Counted from the first letter of the stretch, positions 1 to 7,396 are shown. The stretch is 9,647 bases of DNA from Craurococcus roseus (GCF_039523795.1 NZ_BAAAFZ010000107.1:1-9647), one strand, 5' to 3'. Numbers and translations are program-made. The notes: generated from the letters alone by a model not told the origin.

Positions 1-110
1 GAGGCCGCCATGTAGTTCAACAGCCGCTCTCCACTTTCCGAGGGCAAGTCCAATCCCCATCCATGCTCATTGAAACCGCTTTTGCACCGGCCGACGGAAA
101 CCGGCCGCAT
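1..110 (-). CDS. Possible partial gene at left edge (5' end only), unknown
   Basis: A minus-strand frame opens with ATG at 110-108 and stays open for 36 codons to the window edge. Its peptide ends GLDLPSESGERLLNYMAA, and its third codon positions are mostly G or C, like the neighbours. The two competing frames look worse: one stops after a few codons past its ATG, and the other (ATG at 60) has poor GC3. If real, it overlaps the end of the polymerase gene by about 44 bp, or it starts at a later TTG and barely overlaps, which would fit the next gene of the exopolysaccharide operon, for example a glycosyltransferase. AGAAGG sits directly against the ATG, too close for a normal Shine-Dalgarno. 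The product cannot be named from this fragment. Confidence 0.3.
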   Translation of the reverse strand, partial: MRPVSVGRCKSGFNEHGWGLDLPSESGERLLNYMAA

Positions 111-1328
111 CCTTCTCACGCCCCCGCTCAGCGCACATCACGAGAGCGATGAAAGGATGGTAGAACATGTAGATGAGCACGTTGTCCGTCACCATCGCTG
201 AAGCGGTATAAAGATACAGCATTAGCCCAAGCCGATGGCGAGCAAGGTTCAGAAACAAGACCACGTGCATTGCAACAAAGCCGGCCATGCCGTAATCAAA
301 CAGGATTTTGAGCCAATCGTTATGAGGATTCACTTCCGAACCCTCCAGCACTGCATAAGACTCCAACATGGTATCAGCGGCTGCTGGACCGAAACCGACC
401 ATCCTATTTAGCAGCGATCCGCTCTCCATCTCGTCCCACAGCTTGATGGCAAGCTCGTAGCGGCCAAGCGACAGACCGTTCGCACTGAAACCGTCCAGAT
501 AGGCGGTGTCAGCTACGCCTTCAAATAACTGAGTGCTGAAAATCGCCAGGATGGATAGTGCCACGACTGCGACCACGGCCAAGAAAGCTCGAGTTCTCGG
601 CGTGGTTATCCGACCGAATACAATGTCGAAAGCGACCGCAAGCGCTACGCCGAAGAATGAGATTCTCTTAAACGCCAACAACATGAGCAAAGTCGCTACC
701 AGGGCACCAGTCCATTTTCGACAGTGCAGGTAGTACAGGAGGATTATCCCGATAGAAAATCCAAGGCTCGACTCAAGAACCCCGCCGTCTGAACCGTACA
801 GGTCGTTTGATGGGGAGTCTGACAGTCCCAAAAGAGTGTAGATCTCTCCTATGGACAGCTCAGAAGAATTCCCGATCTTATTGAGAACCTCAATCATCAT
901 GCACAACGCTATCGTCGCCAATGCCAAATCAGCAACGAAGCCCGGCGCGCGAAACCAAAAAATGAACAACAACAAATATCCAGAGATGATTGTGACGTCC
1001 CGAATGGCGTAGAAGCTGTAAGAGGNNNNNNNNNNNNNNNNNNNNNNNNNNNNNNNNNNNNNNNNNNNNNCACATAAAGCGTAAATGCTGTAGCTCCGCG
1101 ATGGTCAACCCTAATTTGGGCGCCGTTGAAATTGAGGCAGTACGCCAGCGCGAGCAATGGCGGCAGCAAGTACAAAACATACCTGAATGGGCTCCCGCGC
1201 TCTACTGCGGCCACCGTCCAGACCATCAACGTCACGAAGATGATGCCGACGGTCCAGACGGCCATCCTTCGATCGGCGAGGGTGATCACTTCGCGGCCAA
1301 AATGCGCGCCCGCCGTTTTCGTTACCAT
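67..1328 (-). CDS. Exopolysaccharide/O-antigen polymerase (Wzy/O-antigen ligase-like membrane protein), interrupted by assembly gap
   Basis: This is a polytopic inner-membrane protein that probably polymerises undecaprenyl-linked repeat units in the periplasm. The N-terminal 86 residues, from ATG 1328, contain two membrane segments (about residues 23-41 and 50-64). After the N gap come 318 more residues with several hydrophobic helices and a periplasmic stretch carrying SLGRYELAIKLWDEM, VGFGPAAA and NPHNDWLKILFDYGMAG. The PHN(D)-x-L...G motif is typical of the Wzy_C/O-antigen ligase family. ATG 1328 is preceded by GAAGG about 7 nt away; a TTG at 1367 is an alternative. The gene begins 86 bp after the BY-kinase stop on the same strand, so it is probably cotranscribed. 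The two halves lie in different frames across the 45-N gap, so the true gap length must be 1 modulo 3; total size is about 420 aa. GC is roughly 53-55% in sampled stretches, well below the neighbours. Confidence 0.82.
1026..1070. other. Assembly gap (45 N)
   Basis: Forty-five unknown bases lie inside the polymerase gene. The minus-strand reading upstream ends exactly in frame at 1071. The downstream reading is open right up to the gap but in another frame, with two bases left over before the first full codon at 1023. The N count is therefore a placeholder, and the missing protein segment (of unknown length) probably lies at a membrane segment or loop. Confidence 0.97.
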
Positions 1329-1414
1329 CTTGTCGCCTTCGCGTGCGGGCCGATCGATCGGCTGCAAGACCTCGGTAAGCTCAAGAGGCGAGGCCTACCG
1401 TGGAGAGTCCCAGC

Positions 1415-3700
1415 TCACCGCCGTGGCTCGTAGTAGCGTTGCAGTTGCGGGGAATAAAGGACGGCTTCCCCATGGTGGTATTGCGCGTTCTTGCGGGTGT
1501 CCACCATGGTCATAACGACGCCCGTGACGGCGCCGCCCGCCACAGCCACCCGGCGCAACGCGGCGGCGACCGCGCGCCACCCCGTACGGCCCCAGCGCAC
1601 CAAGAGGATGGTTTCGGCGACGCTGCGCGTCAGCGCGGCGACATCACCGCCGACCAGGATGGGGGCCGAGTCGACCAAGACCAAATCGTAGGTTTGCTCA
1701 AGCCGACGCAGCACACGGTCCATCTCCTCCGAGGTGAGGAGTTGCGTCGGGTTGGACGGGCGCGCGCCCGAGGGCAGCACCCAATGGCCGCGCTCGGGGA
1801 CATGCCGCAGCACCTCATCGAGGGCAGCGTGCCCGCGCAGCACATCCGACAGGCCGCGCGGCACAATGCCGTCCCGGCCGACCATCGGGCGCCGCAGATC
1901 GGCCTCGACCAGCACCACGCGCATCCCGCGCGCACCGGCCTCGGCCGCCAAACAACGGGCCGTGGTGCTCTTGCCTTCGCCGGGGAGGGTGGAAGTGATG
2001 AGGACGCTTTGAGGCCGCGTGCCGCCCGGACGCCGCACCAGATGGGCGCAGAAGCCAGCCACCGCCTCGTTGAAGAACACGTCGCCGGCGCTGCCGGAGC
2101 TTCGTCGGCGTAGCGGCAGCATCCCGAGCGGCACCAGCCCGAGCCGCCGCTCCAACTCGTCGAAGCTGCGCAAACCCTTCGACGCGGATTCCCGGAGCAG
2201 CGCCACCAAACCGGCCGCGCCGAGCGAGCCGATGAAAGACAAGGGCAGCAGCAGCAGAAGATTCGGCGAGTAGGGCCGCCGCGGCAGCGACGCGCGCGAG
2301 ACCAAGCGCGCGCTGGCCTCACGGAAGCCTACCTCTGCGCTGATTTGCCGGGCGCGGGCGAGGAAGCTTTCCGTCAACATCCGGTCCGCATCCGCTTCCC
2401 GCTGCAATTCCTGCATGCGGACTTCAAGGATGTTCATGCGGCCAACTTCGGCCCGGAGACGCTCCAACTGCTGCGCGAGCGCCGCTTCGTTCTCCTCGGT
2501 GATGCGCACGTCGCTGCGGAAGCCCTGCAAGATCCGCCCCGCCTCGAGTGACAGCCTGCGACGGATGTCCGTGAGTTCGGCCGCTGCGGCGGCGAAACTC
2601 GGATGGCCGGGCCCGAACCTCGCGGCCAACTCCGAGCTTCGGCCCGCGACTTGCGCCTCCTGCCCTCGGAGCGTCTGGATCGTGCGGGAGTTGAGAACAT
2701 CTGCAAAAGCGTCGAAGTTGCCGGCGGCCATGTTCGCTTCCGCCTGGCGGAGCCGCGCTTTCTGCTCCGCCTGCCGCGCCCGCACCGCGGTAAGCTGCGA
2801 AGCGACGTCCGAGATGTCTTGCAGCACCAAGTCGGCATTGCGGTCGTCGCGGCCGATGCCGCGCACGAGGCCGTGCGAGACGCGGAAGTCCACAACGGCA
2901 CGGGCCGAAGCATCGGCCTGGGCGCGCAATTGGCCGAGTTGAGAATGCACCCAGTTGCTGACATCGCGCAGCTCCGCCTCGCGCTGGGCAGTCCGCGAAG
3001 AGATGTACAGATCGGCCAAGGCGTTCGCGATCGCCGCCGCCATCTCGGCCGTCGGCGCGGTGGCGCCGATCTGAATGGCGCGGGACCGTGCGATGGGGCG
3101 GATCTGCAAGGCCCGCTGTAGGCTCTCCACGGTGATGTCGAGCGCGGTGCCGCTGAACTCCGCGTCCCTCCTCTCCGTCAGCAGCAATGCCAGATCGCGC
3201 AGCGCGCCCGCTACGGCCGCGGGCGCCCACGAATCCGCGAACTCCGCGCCCCAGTTCGCCAAAGCTATCAAGCGCGAAGGCCGAAGAGTGCGGTTGAATT
3301 CGGGCTCCTGCAGCAGATCGAGCCGCTGCACCAACTGCTCCAGCAGATCTCGTGATTGCAGCACTTGCAACTCGTCGGCCACCGCTTCCGCGCTCAGTGG
3401 CGGGTTGGCCGCGGTATCCTCCTGCTTCACCGGCGTGACCCGCCGCGCCTCCAGCAGTATCGTGCTTGAGGCGCGGAAGCTCGGCGGCAACGAGAAAGCC
3501 ACCGCCGTGGCGCTGGCGAACGTCAGCAGGAAGACGCCCGCGATCAGCCACTTGCGTCGCCGGATGGCGGCCCAGATCTCCTGCGGCACGCGGTGCTCTT
3601 GGTCGACCGCGGCGGTTCCGTGGATGACGCGCTCTGGCATGTCGCGGTGTTCGACGAGGGTTCGCGTGCCCATGGGCGATTCGCCTTTGTAGGTGTTCAT
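1415..3700 (-). CDS. Polysaccharide co-polymerase with fused tyrosine autokinase (Wzz + GNVR + BY-kinase)
   Basis: This 761-aa inner-membrane protein would control chain length and export of exopolysaccharide through cycles of tyrosine autophosphorylation. Order of parts: cytoplasmic N-terminus, TM1 (about residues 51-71), periplasmic Wzz domain with long coiled coils (about 220-440), a GNVR-type segment (VRMQELQREADADRML, about 427-442), the RRPYSPN proline motif and TM2 (about 481-501), then the CpsD/CapB-like kinase domain. That domain shows Walker A (TLPGEGKST, about 571-579), Walker A' (VLVEADLRRP, about 596-605) and Walker B (LVLVDSAP, about 673-680). The C-terminus carries a tyrosine cluster (Y741, Y749, Y756, Y757), the usual autophosphorylation tail. 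ATG 3700 has GAGG 8 nt upstream; ATG 3673 (after AAAGG, 10 nt) and GTG 3784 are alternatives. The polymerase follows directly. No Wza-type outer-membrane exporter or phosphatase is visible in the window. Confidence 0.92.
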   Translation of the reverse strand: MNTYKGESPMGTRTLVEHRDMPERVIHGTAAVDQEHRVPQEIWAAIRRRKWLIAGVFLLTFASATAVAFSLPPSFRASSTILLEARRVTPVKQEDTAANPPLSAEAVADELQVLQSRDLLEQLVQRLDLLQEPEFNRTLRPSRLIALANWGAEFADSWAPAAVAGALRDLALLLTERRDAEFSGTALDITVESLQRALQIRPIARSRAIQIGATAPTAEMAAAIANALADLYISSRTAQREAELRDVSNWVHSQLGQLRAQADASARAVVDFRVSHGLVRGIGRDDRNADLVLQDISDVASQLTAVRARQAEQKARLRQAEANMAAGNFDAFADVLNSRTIQTLRGQEAQVAGRSSELAARFGPGHPSFAAAAAELTDIRRRLSLEAGRILQGFRSDVRITEENEAALAQQLERLRAEVGRMNILEVRMQELQREADADRMLTESFLARARQISAEVGFREASARLVSRASLPRRPYSPNLLLLLPLSFIGSLGAAGLVALLRESASKGLRSFDELERRLGLVPLGMLPLRRRSSGSAGDVFFNEAVAGFCAHLVRRPGGTRPQSVLITSTLPGEGKSTTARCLAAEAGARGMRVVLVEADLRRPMVGRDGIVPRGLSDVLRGHAALDEVLRHVPERGHWVLPSGARPSNPTQLLTSEEMDRVLRRLEQTYDLVLVDSAPILVGGDVAALTRSVAETILLVRWGRTGWRAVAAALRRVAVAGGAVTGVVMTMVDTRKNAQYHHGEAVLYSPQLQRYYEPRR

Positions 3701-4336
3701 GCGGCCCGCCTCGGCGCCGCCGTTGCGAACGGCGTCCGGGGACGAGCGCGCCCGACGGCGGCCCGAACTCTGGACCGGACGCACGCAGGGGAATGAACGG
3801 TCTTCGTCATCATGCCCGCCAAGACCGAGGCGCCAAGCTCAATCCCGGCCTCAAGCCCGATCGAGGCGGCGCCCGCCTGGCTCGCACTAATTGATACAGC
3901 AACCCCGGGTGACCGCCGGAGCATCCACCATCAAATAGCCGAGAGAACGAGTTAAAAGAAAGTATGGCGGGATCCACCTCGGCATCGCTTCGTGCGCTCG
4001 AATGTGCCGGCGAACCGAAACTCTGTTGCGTCCAGCAAGGTCATACAAACTGTTGGTTTGCGGAGATGGCATTACTTGCATTCTCGCGCAGAGATCGGCC
4101 CTGGTAGATGCTAATTCCTGCTGGTGGCCGCTTCAAGCAAGTGGTTTCCCGGTCGATCCAGGGCGTTCTCCGCCGCCATTCGCGTCTGAGCCGTTTTGGG
4201 AGGACCAGAAGAAGCTCGCTTCGGTGCGGTTTTAGACGGCCTCAGCCCGAGCGGACGCAGGCAGTTCTCCGCCGGCACCCGGACCTTCCGGCGCGGATGG
4301 CGGAAGGCCCTCCCCGCTTTGTCTTTGGCGACGGCG
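3701..4336. other. Intergenic region without a convincing gene, upstream of the exopolysaccharide operon
   Basis: About 640 bp separate azlC from the BY-kinase gene. Frames open here have no recognisable motif, no good ribosome binding site and no consistent codon bias. GC drops in the middle (about 3890-4110). The promoter of the exopolysaccharide operon should lie here, but I found no convincing -35/-10 pair on the minus strand. Nothing resembling AzlD, the small usual partner of AzlC, is encoded. A hairpin near 4281-4310 is listed separately. Confidence 0.6.
4281..4310 (-). terminator. Hairpin downstream of azlC, possible terminator
   Basis: CCTTCCG (4284-4290) and CGGAAGG (4301-4307) form a perfect 7-bp stem with a 10-nt loop. 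After one mismatch two further G-C pairs extend it outward. It lies about 27 bp past the azlC stop in the direction of transcription. No U tract follows, so it may be only a weak terminator or an RNA-stabilising 3' hairpin. Confidence 0.4.
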
Positions 4337-4937
4337 CTATATGGGCGGCTGAACGCGACGCTCGCTGAGGTCGTGTCCCTGGTGGTGGTGTAGGAGACGG
4401 CCGTACGCCTGAGAAAGCGGTTTGGCGAACAGCAGCGCCGCCAGCAAGGCCGGGCCGAGCAGCGGCATCGTCGCGTGCCCCGCCGCCGTGGCCAGGCCCG
4501 CGAGGGTCCAAGACGCGAGCGCGAAGCCCAGGAACCACGGCAGCCGCGCTGCCGGCGCCAGCCCCGAAAGCGCCTGCATCGCCGCCGCCCGAGGCGTGAT
4601 GGCGATGAAGGGCAGGGCCAGGAAACGCGCCCACCCCCCCACCCGTCGCCGCCGAGCCAGGGCGTCAGCGCCACCGCCATCGGCAGGAAGCGCGCGTTGG
4701 CCGCGACCGCGCCCAGCACCGCCGGCGCCACCGCGCCCCCGCCGCCGCGAGTCGCAGCAGCACGAGCTGCCCCGGCATCCCGTAGACCAGCAACGCCGCG
4801 CCGAGCGCCCAGGGCAGCCCCGCCTCCCGCACCGCCGCGCCGAAGGCGAGAAAGGTCGCGCCCATGGCCACCGCCGGCGCGCCGAGCGCCGCGGAAACGC
4901 CGGGGCGCATCCCGGGCAAGGAGGGGACGGAACGCAT
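4337..4937 (-). pseudogene. azlC: AzlC-family branched-chain amino acid exporter subunit, frame broken twice
   Basis: AzlC, usually with small AzlD, forms an inner-membrane exporter of branched-chain amino acids. Three frames together give one AzlC-like chain: MRPGVSAALGAPAVAMGATF to LVYGMPGQLVLLRLAAAG, then AVAPAVLGAVAANARFLPMA with VALTPWLGGDGW, then WARFLALPFIAITPRAAAMQ on to a TAG stop at 4337-4339. Adding one G to the five-G run (plus-strand C at 4736-4740) and one to the seven-G run (C at 4634-4640) restores a continuous 200-aa protein: 601 nt plus 2 is 603, exactly divisible by 3. The recovered protein has several hydrophobic helices and is somewhat short for the family. Because both breaks fall in homopolymers and the rest is intact, sequencing error seems likelier than decay, though real slippage is possible. 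ATG 4937 follows an in-frame TAG; ATG 4910 is an alternative; neither has a good Shine-Dalgarno. No azlD is seen next to it. Confidence 0.72.
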
Positions 4938-5010
4938 GGGCCAGGGCGGATCGTGCTAGGCCCGGCCGCCCTCGCCAAAGTACGCGGGCACGACGATCGC
5001 AAGGGGCCCG

Positions 5011-6168
5011 CTATTGCAGCCAGAGGGCGTCGGTCGGCGCCGCCGGCGCGCCGATGGCGACGCCCGCGGCTGGCGTCCAGACCGGCAGCCCCGATTCGTC
5101 GGTGATGGCGTTGCCGCGGCCCGGCGCGCCGGCCCCGGCCAACCGGCCGTAGCCCCAGCCGTAGTGCAGCACGCCCCCGGCGTCCGGCAGCGGGCCCGAG
5201 AAGGCCAGGTCGATCGTGTTCGGTCCTTGCGGCGCGGCCGAAACCGCCGCGACCGGCGCGGAGCCCGGGCCGGACGCCGTCCACCCCAGGCCGCGCGCGG
5301 CGTCCGGGTCCAGCGGGGCGAAGGCGCCGCCCTGGTCCTGCGCCACCAGCAGCCGCAGCGTGTCCGCCCCGGTCCGCTCCGCGGCGACCACGCGCGGCCC
5401 GACATCGGCGATGTCGCCGCCGGCGAGAAACACGGGCGAGCCCGGCTTGGCGTAGGCGGACCAATCCTCCGCGATGGTGCGCGCGGCGCGGCCCGCGATC
5501 AGCAGCGCGTCGTCGGGGGTGATGTGCGGGCCGCCGTAATCGACCGTGCGCCAGTCCCCGTCCAGGTCGTCCAGCGACGCGTCGATGTCGAGCGCGCGGG
5601 CCGCGATCCGGGCGTTGAAGGCCGAGTCGGCGGCCAGCGCCTCCATGCCGGCGCGGATGGTTTGGTGGCCCTCCGCCGTGCCGGCCCCGTACGGGTGGGC
5701 GCTGACGAAGTGGTACGGCACGCTCGCGGCGTCCCCGCCCAGCGCGCCGCGCAGCACGGCGGCGTCCTGACGCACCGCCGCCATCCATTGCCCGGCGTCG
5801 AGGTCCGCGTCGGAACTGTCGTACTCGCTGTGCAGCCAGAGCACGGAGGTCGTCGCGGCCGCCGGGCTCTTCAGTTCGGCCGCCGAGCGCAGCAGGCCCG
5901 TCCCGAGGGGGGTCTGGCTCCAGGCGCCGTCCAGGCCGGCTTGCATCCATTCGCCGAGAAAGGCGGTGCCGCCGTGGGCGGTGCCGCGCTGGTCCCCGCC
6001 CCGGTCGTAGATGACCTCCACCGTGTCGGCGACGCCGTCGAAGCCCAGGAGGCGCTGCACCTCCGACGTCAGCCGCCCTATGGCGGCGTAGCCTTCGCTT
6101 TCGGCGAACAGGATCGCATTCGATTGACCGCGTATCAGGATTTGCAGTTCCAAAAAGCCATTCCCCAA
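5011..6168 (-). CDS. GQSN-motif SGNH/sialate-O-acetylesterase-like protein
   Basis: A 385-aa protein with the block pattern of SGNH/SASA carbohydrate esterases, which remove acetyl groups from sugars. IRGQSNAILF near the N-terminus places the expected nucleophile at Ser16. WLHSEYD (111-117) resembles the WHQGE-x-D block. DYGGPHIT (D210, H215) fits the Asp/His block. After about residue 245 there is a separate region rich in Ala, Gly and Pro with beta-type patches. No signal peptide is seen. The listed start is a TTG with no clear Shine-Dalgarno. An ATG at 6209 reaches the same frame if one base is added to the TTTTGGGG run at 6163-6170, giving 399 aa beginning MGLPTLTGSALKQFWG. The azlC-like gene follows after 73 bp. 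Substrate is unknown; a role in trimming acetyl groups from polysaccharide would be inference. Confidence 0.7.
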   Translation of the reverse strand: MGNGFLELQILIRGQSNAILFAESEGYAAIGRLTSEVQRLLGFDGVADTVEVIYDRGGDQRGTAHGGTAFLGEWMQAGLDGAWSQTPLGTGLLRSAAELKSPAAATTSVLWLHSEYDSSDADLDAGQWMAAVRQDAAVLRGALGGDAASVPYHFVSAHPYGAGTAEGHQTIRAGMEALAADSAFNARIAARALDIDASLDDLDGDWRTVDYGGPHITPDDALLIAGRAARTIAEDWSAYAKPGSPVFLAGGDIADVGPRVVAAERTGADTLRLLVAQDQGGAFAPLDPDAARGLGWTASGPGSAPVAAVSAAPQGPNTIDLAFSGPLPDAGGVLHYGWGYGRLAGAGAPGRGNAITDESGLPVWTPAAGVAIGAPAAPTDALWLQ

Positions 6169-6292
6169 AATTGCTTCAAAGCGGAGCCGGTCAGGGTGGG
6201 GAGGCCCATGGATATTGCAATACGATACGATTAATTTTCATCCATGCTTCACGCGGCGATGGCCGCTTCGATCCGGACACGCCGGGGCGCTT

Positions 6293-6314
6293 CCCCGAAG
6301 GATTCACCTCGGGG
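6293..6314 (-). terminator. Hairpin downstream of the DUF3576-like gene
   Basis: CCCCGA (6293-6298) pairs with TCGGGG (6309-6314), and an inner GG/CC pair is possible. It lies about 30 bp past the stop of the lipoprotein gene. There is no T tract on the minus strand after it, so termination is uncertain. The rest of the gap up to the esterase (about 6169-6343) contains an AT-rich patch at 6211-6240 that could hold the esterase promoter, but no clear -35/-10 pair is visible. Confidence 0.3.
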
Positions 6315-6343
6315 TTGCACAAAGAACGTTCGGGATCGCCGGA

Positions 6344-6886
6344 TCAGCGGGAGGCGGACTGGCTCCGCAGTTCGCGTGCGCGCGCCAGGACTTGGTCCTC
6401 CATGCCGGAATTGGTCGCGGGGGACACCGGGCTGTCCACCCACTGCCCGCGCTCCTGCACCTGCCGGAAGATCTGCACGCGCACACCGTCTGAGCGGAGC
6501 TGACGGCCCATCACGTAGGCCTGGGCGCGGAACCGCTCGCCCTGCGCCGAGGGCGGCGAGTACCAATCGGTGATGATGGTGCCGCCGAACGGGTCGGCCG
6601 AGGCGAGCGGCATGAAGGACAGGGTGTCGAGCGCGGCGCGCCAGAGATAGGCGTTCACCGAAAGCCCGGTGCCGGCGGCGGCGGCGGCCTGGCGCTCCTC
6701 CCGCTCCTTGTCCACACCGAAGATGACGATGCCGGCGCTGGTGCCGAGCGGCCGCTGGCGGACGGAACTGCCGCGCCAGTCCCCGTACTCGTCGTTGCGG
6801 ACCATCCGCTGATTGTCACCGCCGCAGGCGGTGAAGGCGAGGAGCGGCAGCGTCAGGCCGAAGGCGGCCAAGCGGGCGGTTGTCAT
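6344..6886 (-). CDS. DUF3576-like putative lipoprotein
   Basis: A 180-aa exported protein. The N-terminus MTTARLAAFGLTLPLLAFTAC is a short signal peptide ending at Cys21, a plausible lipobox although Phe at -3 is not the preferred residue. The mature part contains LSVNAYLWRAALDTLSFMPL (about 75-94) and ADPFGGTIITDWY (about 97-109), the signature stretch I associate with the DUF3576 family of alphaproteobacterial envelope proteins of unknown function. ATG 6886 is chosen for its compact signal peptide; ATG 6901, five codons earlier and in frame, is equally possible, and neither has a clear Shine-Dalgarno. The gene begins about 65 bp after the stop of the small unknown gene upstream, so the two probably share a transcript. 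It is likely anchored in an envelope membrane; no enzymatic motif is visible. Confidence 0.75.
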   Translation of the reverse strand: MTTARLAAFGLTLPLLAFTACGGDNQRMVRNDEYGDWRGSSVRQRPLGTSAGIVIFGVDKEREERQAAAAAGTGLSVNAYLWRAALDTLSFMPLASADPFGGTIITDWYSPPSAQGERFRAQAYVMGRQLRSDGVRVQIFRQVQERGQWVDSPVSPATNSGMEDQVLARARELRSQSASR

Positions 6887-6950
6887 GGCGGGGCGCAACA
6901 TAGCCCGGATCGGCCGGGCGCGAAACCGGCCTTCGGGGCGCAGGCCCGCG

Positions 6951-7367
6951 TCAATCCAGGCGGGCGAAGCAATGCCGGTAGTATTCGGAGCCGCGGTCCA
7001 GGAACGCGTCCTGGGGGATGTCCACCGGGTGGGCGGCTTCCACCGCGTCCGGCGCGTCGGGCCGCTTGGTGACGACGATCCAGAAATCCCGGAACGGGCC
7101 CAAGGAACCCTCATCGTCCCGGACGGCGAACGCCCCGCAAACCGACCGTTCGTTGTCGGTGCCGGAGTGGCGCACCTTCACGTCCGCGAACTCCACCCCG
7201 GCCCCTTCCGGTACGACGTCGAGGAGGCGCCGCCGCGCGGCCGATCCGGCTTCCGCGTCCCAGCTTTCAGGGGCGCGCTGCAACGCGAACGGAGCGGTGG
7301 CGGCGAGGAGGACCATCGTCAGGACCGACCCGGCGCCCAGCGCGACCCAACGAAACCCCCGCCCCAT
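6951..7367 (-). CDS. Small membrane-anchored or secreted protein of unknown function
   Basis: 138 aa from ATG 7367. A basic start (MGRGFRW) precedes one hydrophobic segment (about residues 8-29), which is either an uncleaved anchor or a signal peptide ending near ATAPFALQ. The rest is soluble and contains VPEGAGVEFADVKVRHSGTD, then VCGAFAVRDDEGSLGPFRDF and YYRHCFARLD at the end. Cys77 and Cys133 could form a disulfide in the periplasm. ATG 7388, seven codons earlier and in frame, is possible, but a G-rich run (GGGGGGGG) 9-17 nt before ATG 7367 is the best ribosome-binding candidate. I do not recognise the family. It leads the probable two-gene unit with the DUF3576-like lipoprotein. Confidence 0.65.
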   Translation of the reverse strand: MGRGFRWVALGAGSVLTMVLLAATAPFALQRAPESWDAEAGSAARRRLLDVVPEGAGVEFADVKVRHSGTDNERSVCGAFAVRDDEGSLGPFRDFWIVVTKRPDAPDAVEAAHPVDIPQDAFLDRGSEYYRHCFARLD

Positions 7368-7396
7368 CGAACCAGACCCCCCCCACATAAATGCGG

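Noticed and set aside
2424..3551. A 375-codon open frame on the minus strand overlapping the BY-kinase
   Set aside because: It is another frame of the same strand inside the Wzz domain. The main frame has both transmembrane segments, all Walker motifs and the tyrosine tail.
4046..4060. Inverted repeat CAAAC/GTTTG
   Set aside because: A 5-bp stem with a 5-nt loop is too weak to call a terminator or operator.
3697..4081. Short open frames in the intergenic region, on both strands
   Set aside because: No good ribosome binding sites, no family resemblance and no consistent codon bias. They are no better than chance.
4165..4274. Repeated GTTCTCCGCCG at 4165 and 4264
   Set aside because: An 11-bp direct match in GC-rich sequence with no similarity in the flanks. 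It is likely coincidence, not an attachment site or repeat element.
4337..5950. A 537-codon open frame on the minus strand
   Set aside because: Most of it is an Arg/Gly/Ala-rich shadow of the esterase in very GC-rich DNA. Only its last hundred or so codons are meaningful, and they are the third segment of the frame-broken azlC.
5014..6234. A 406-codon open frame on the plus strand
   Set aside because: It is antisense to the esterase, is low in hydrophobic residues, is very rich in Arg/Ala/Gly/Val, and has no motif or ribosome binding site.
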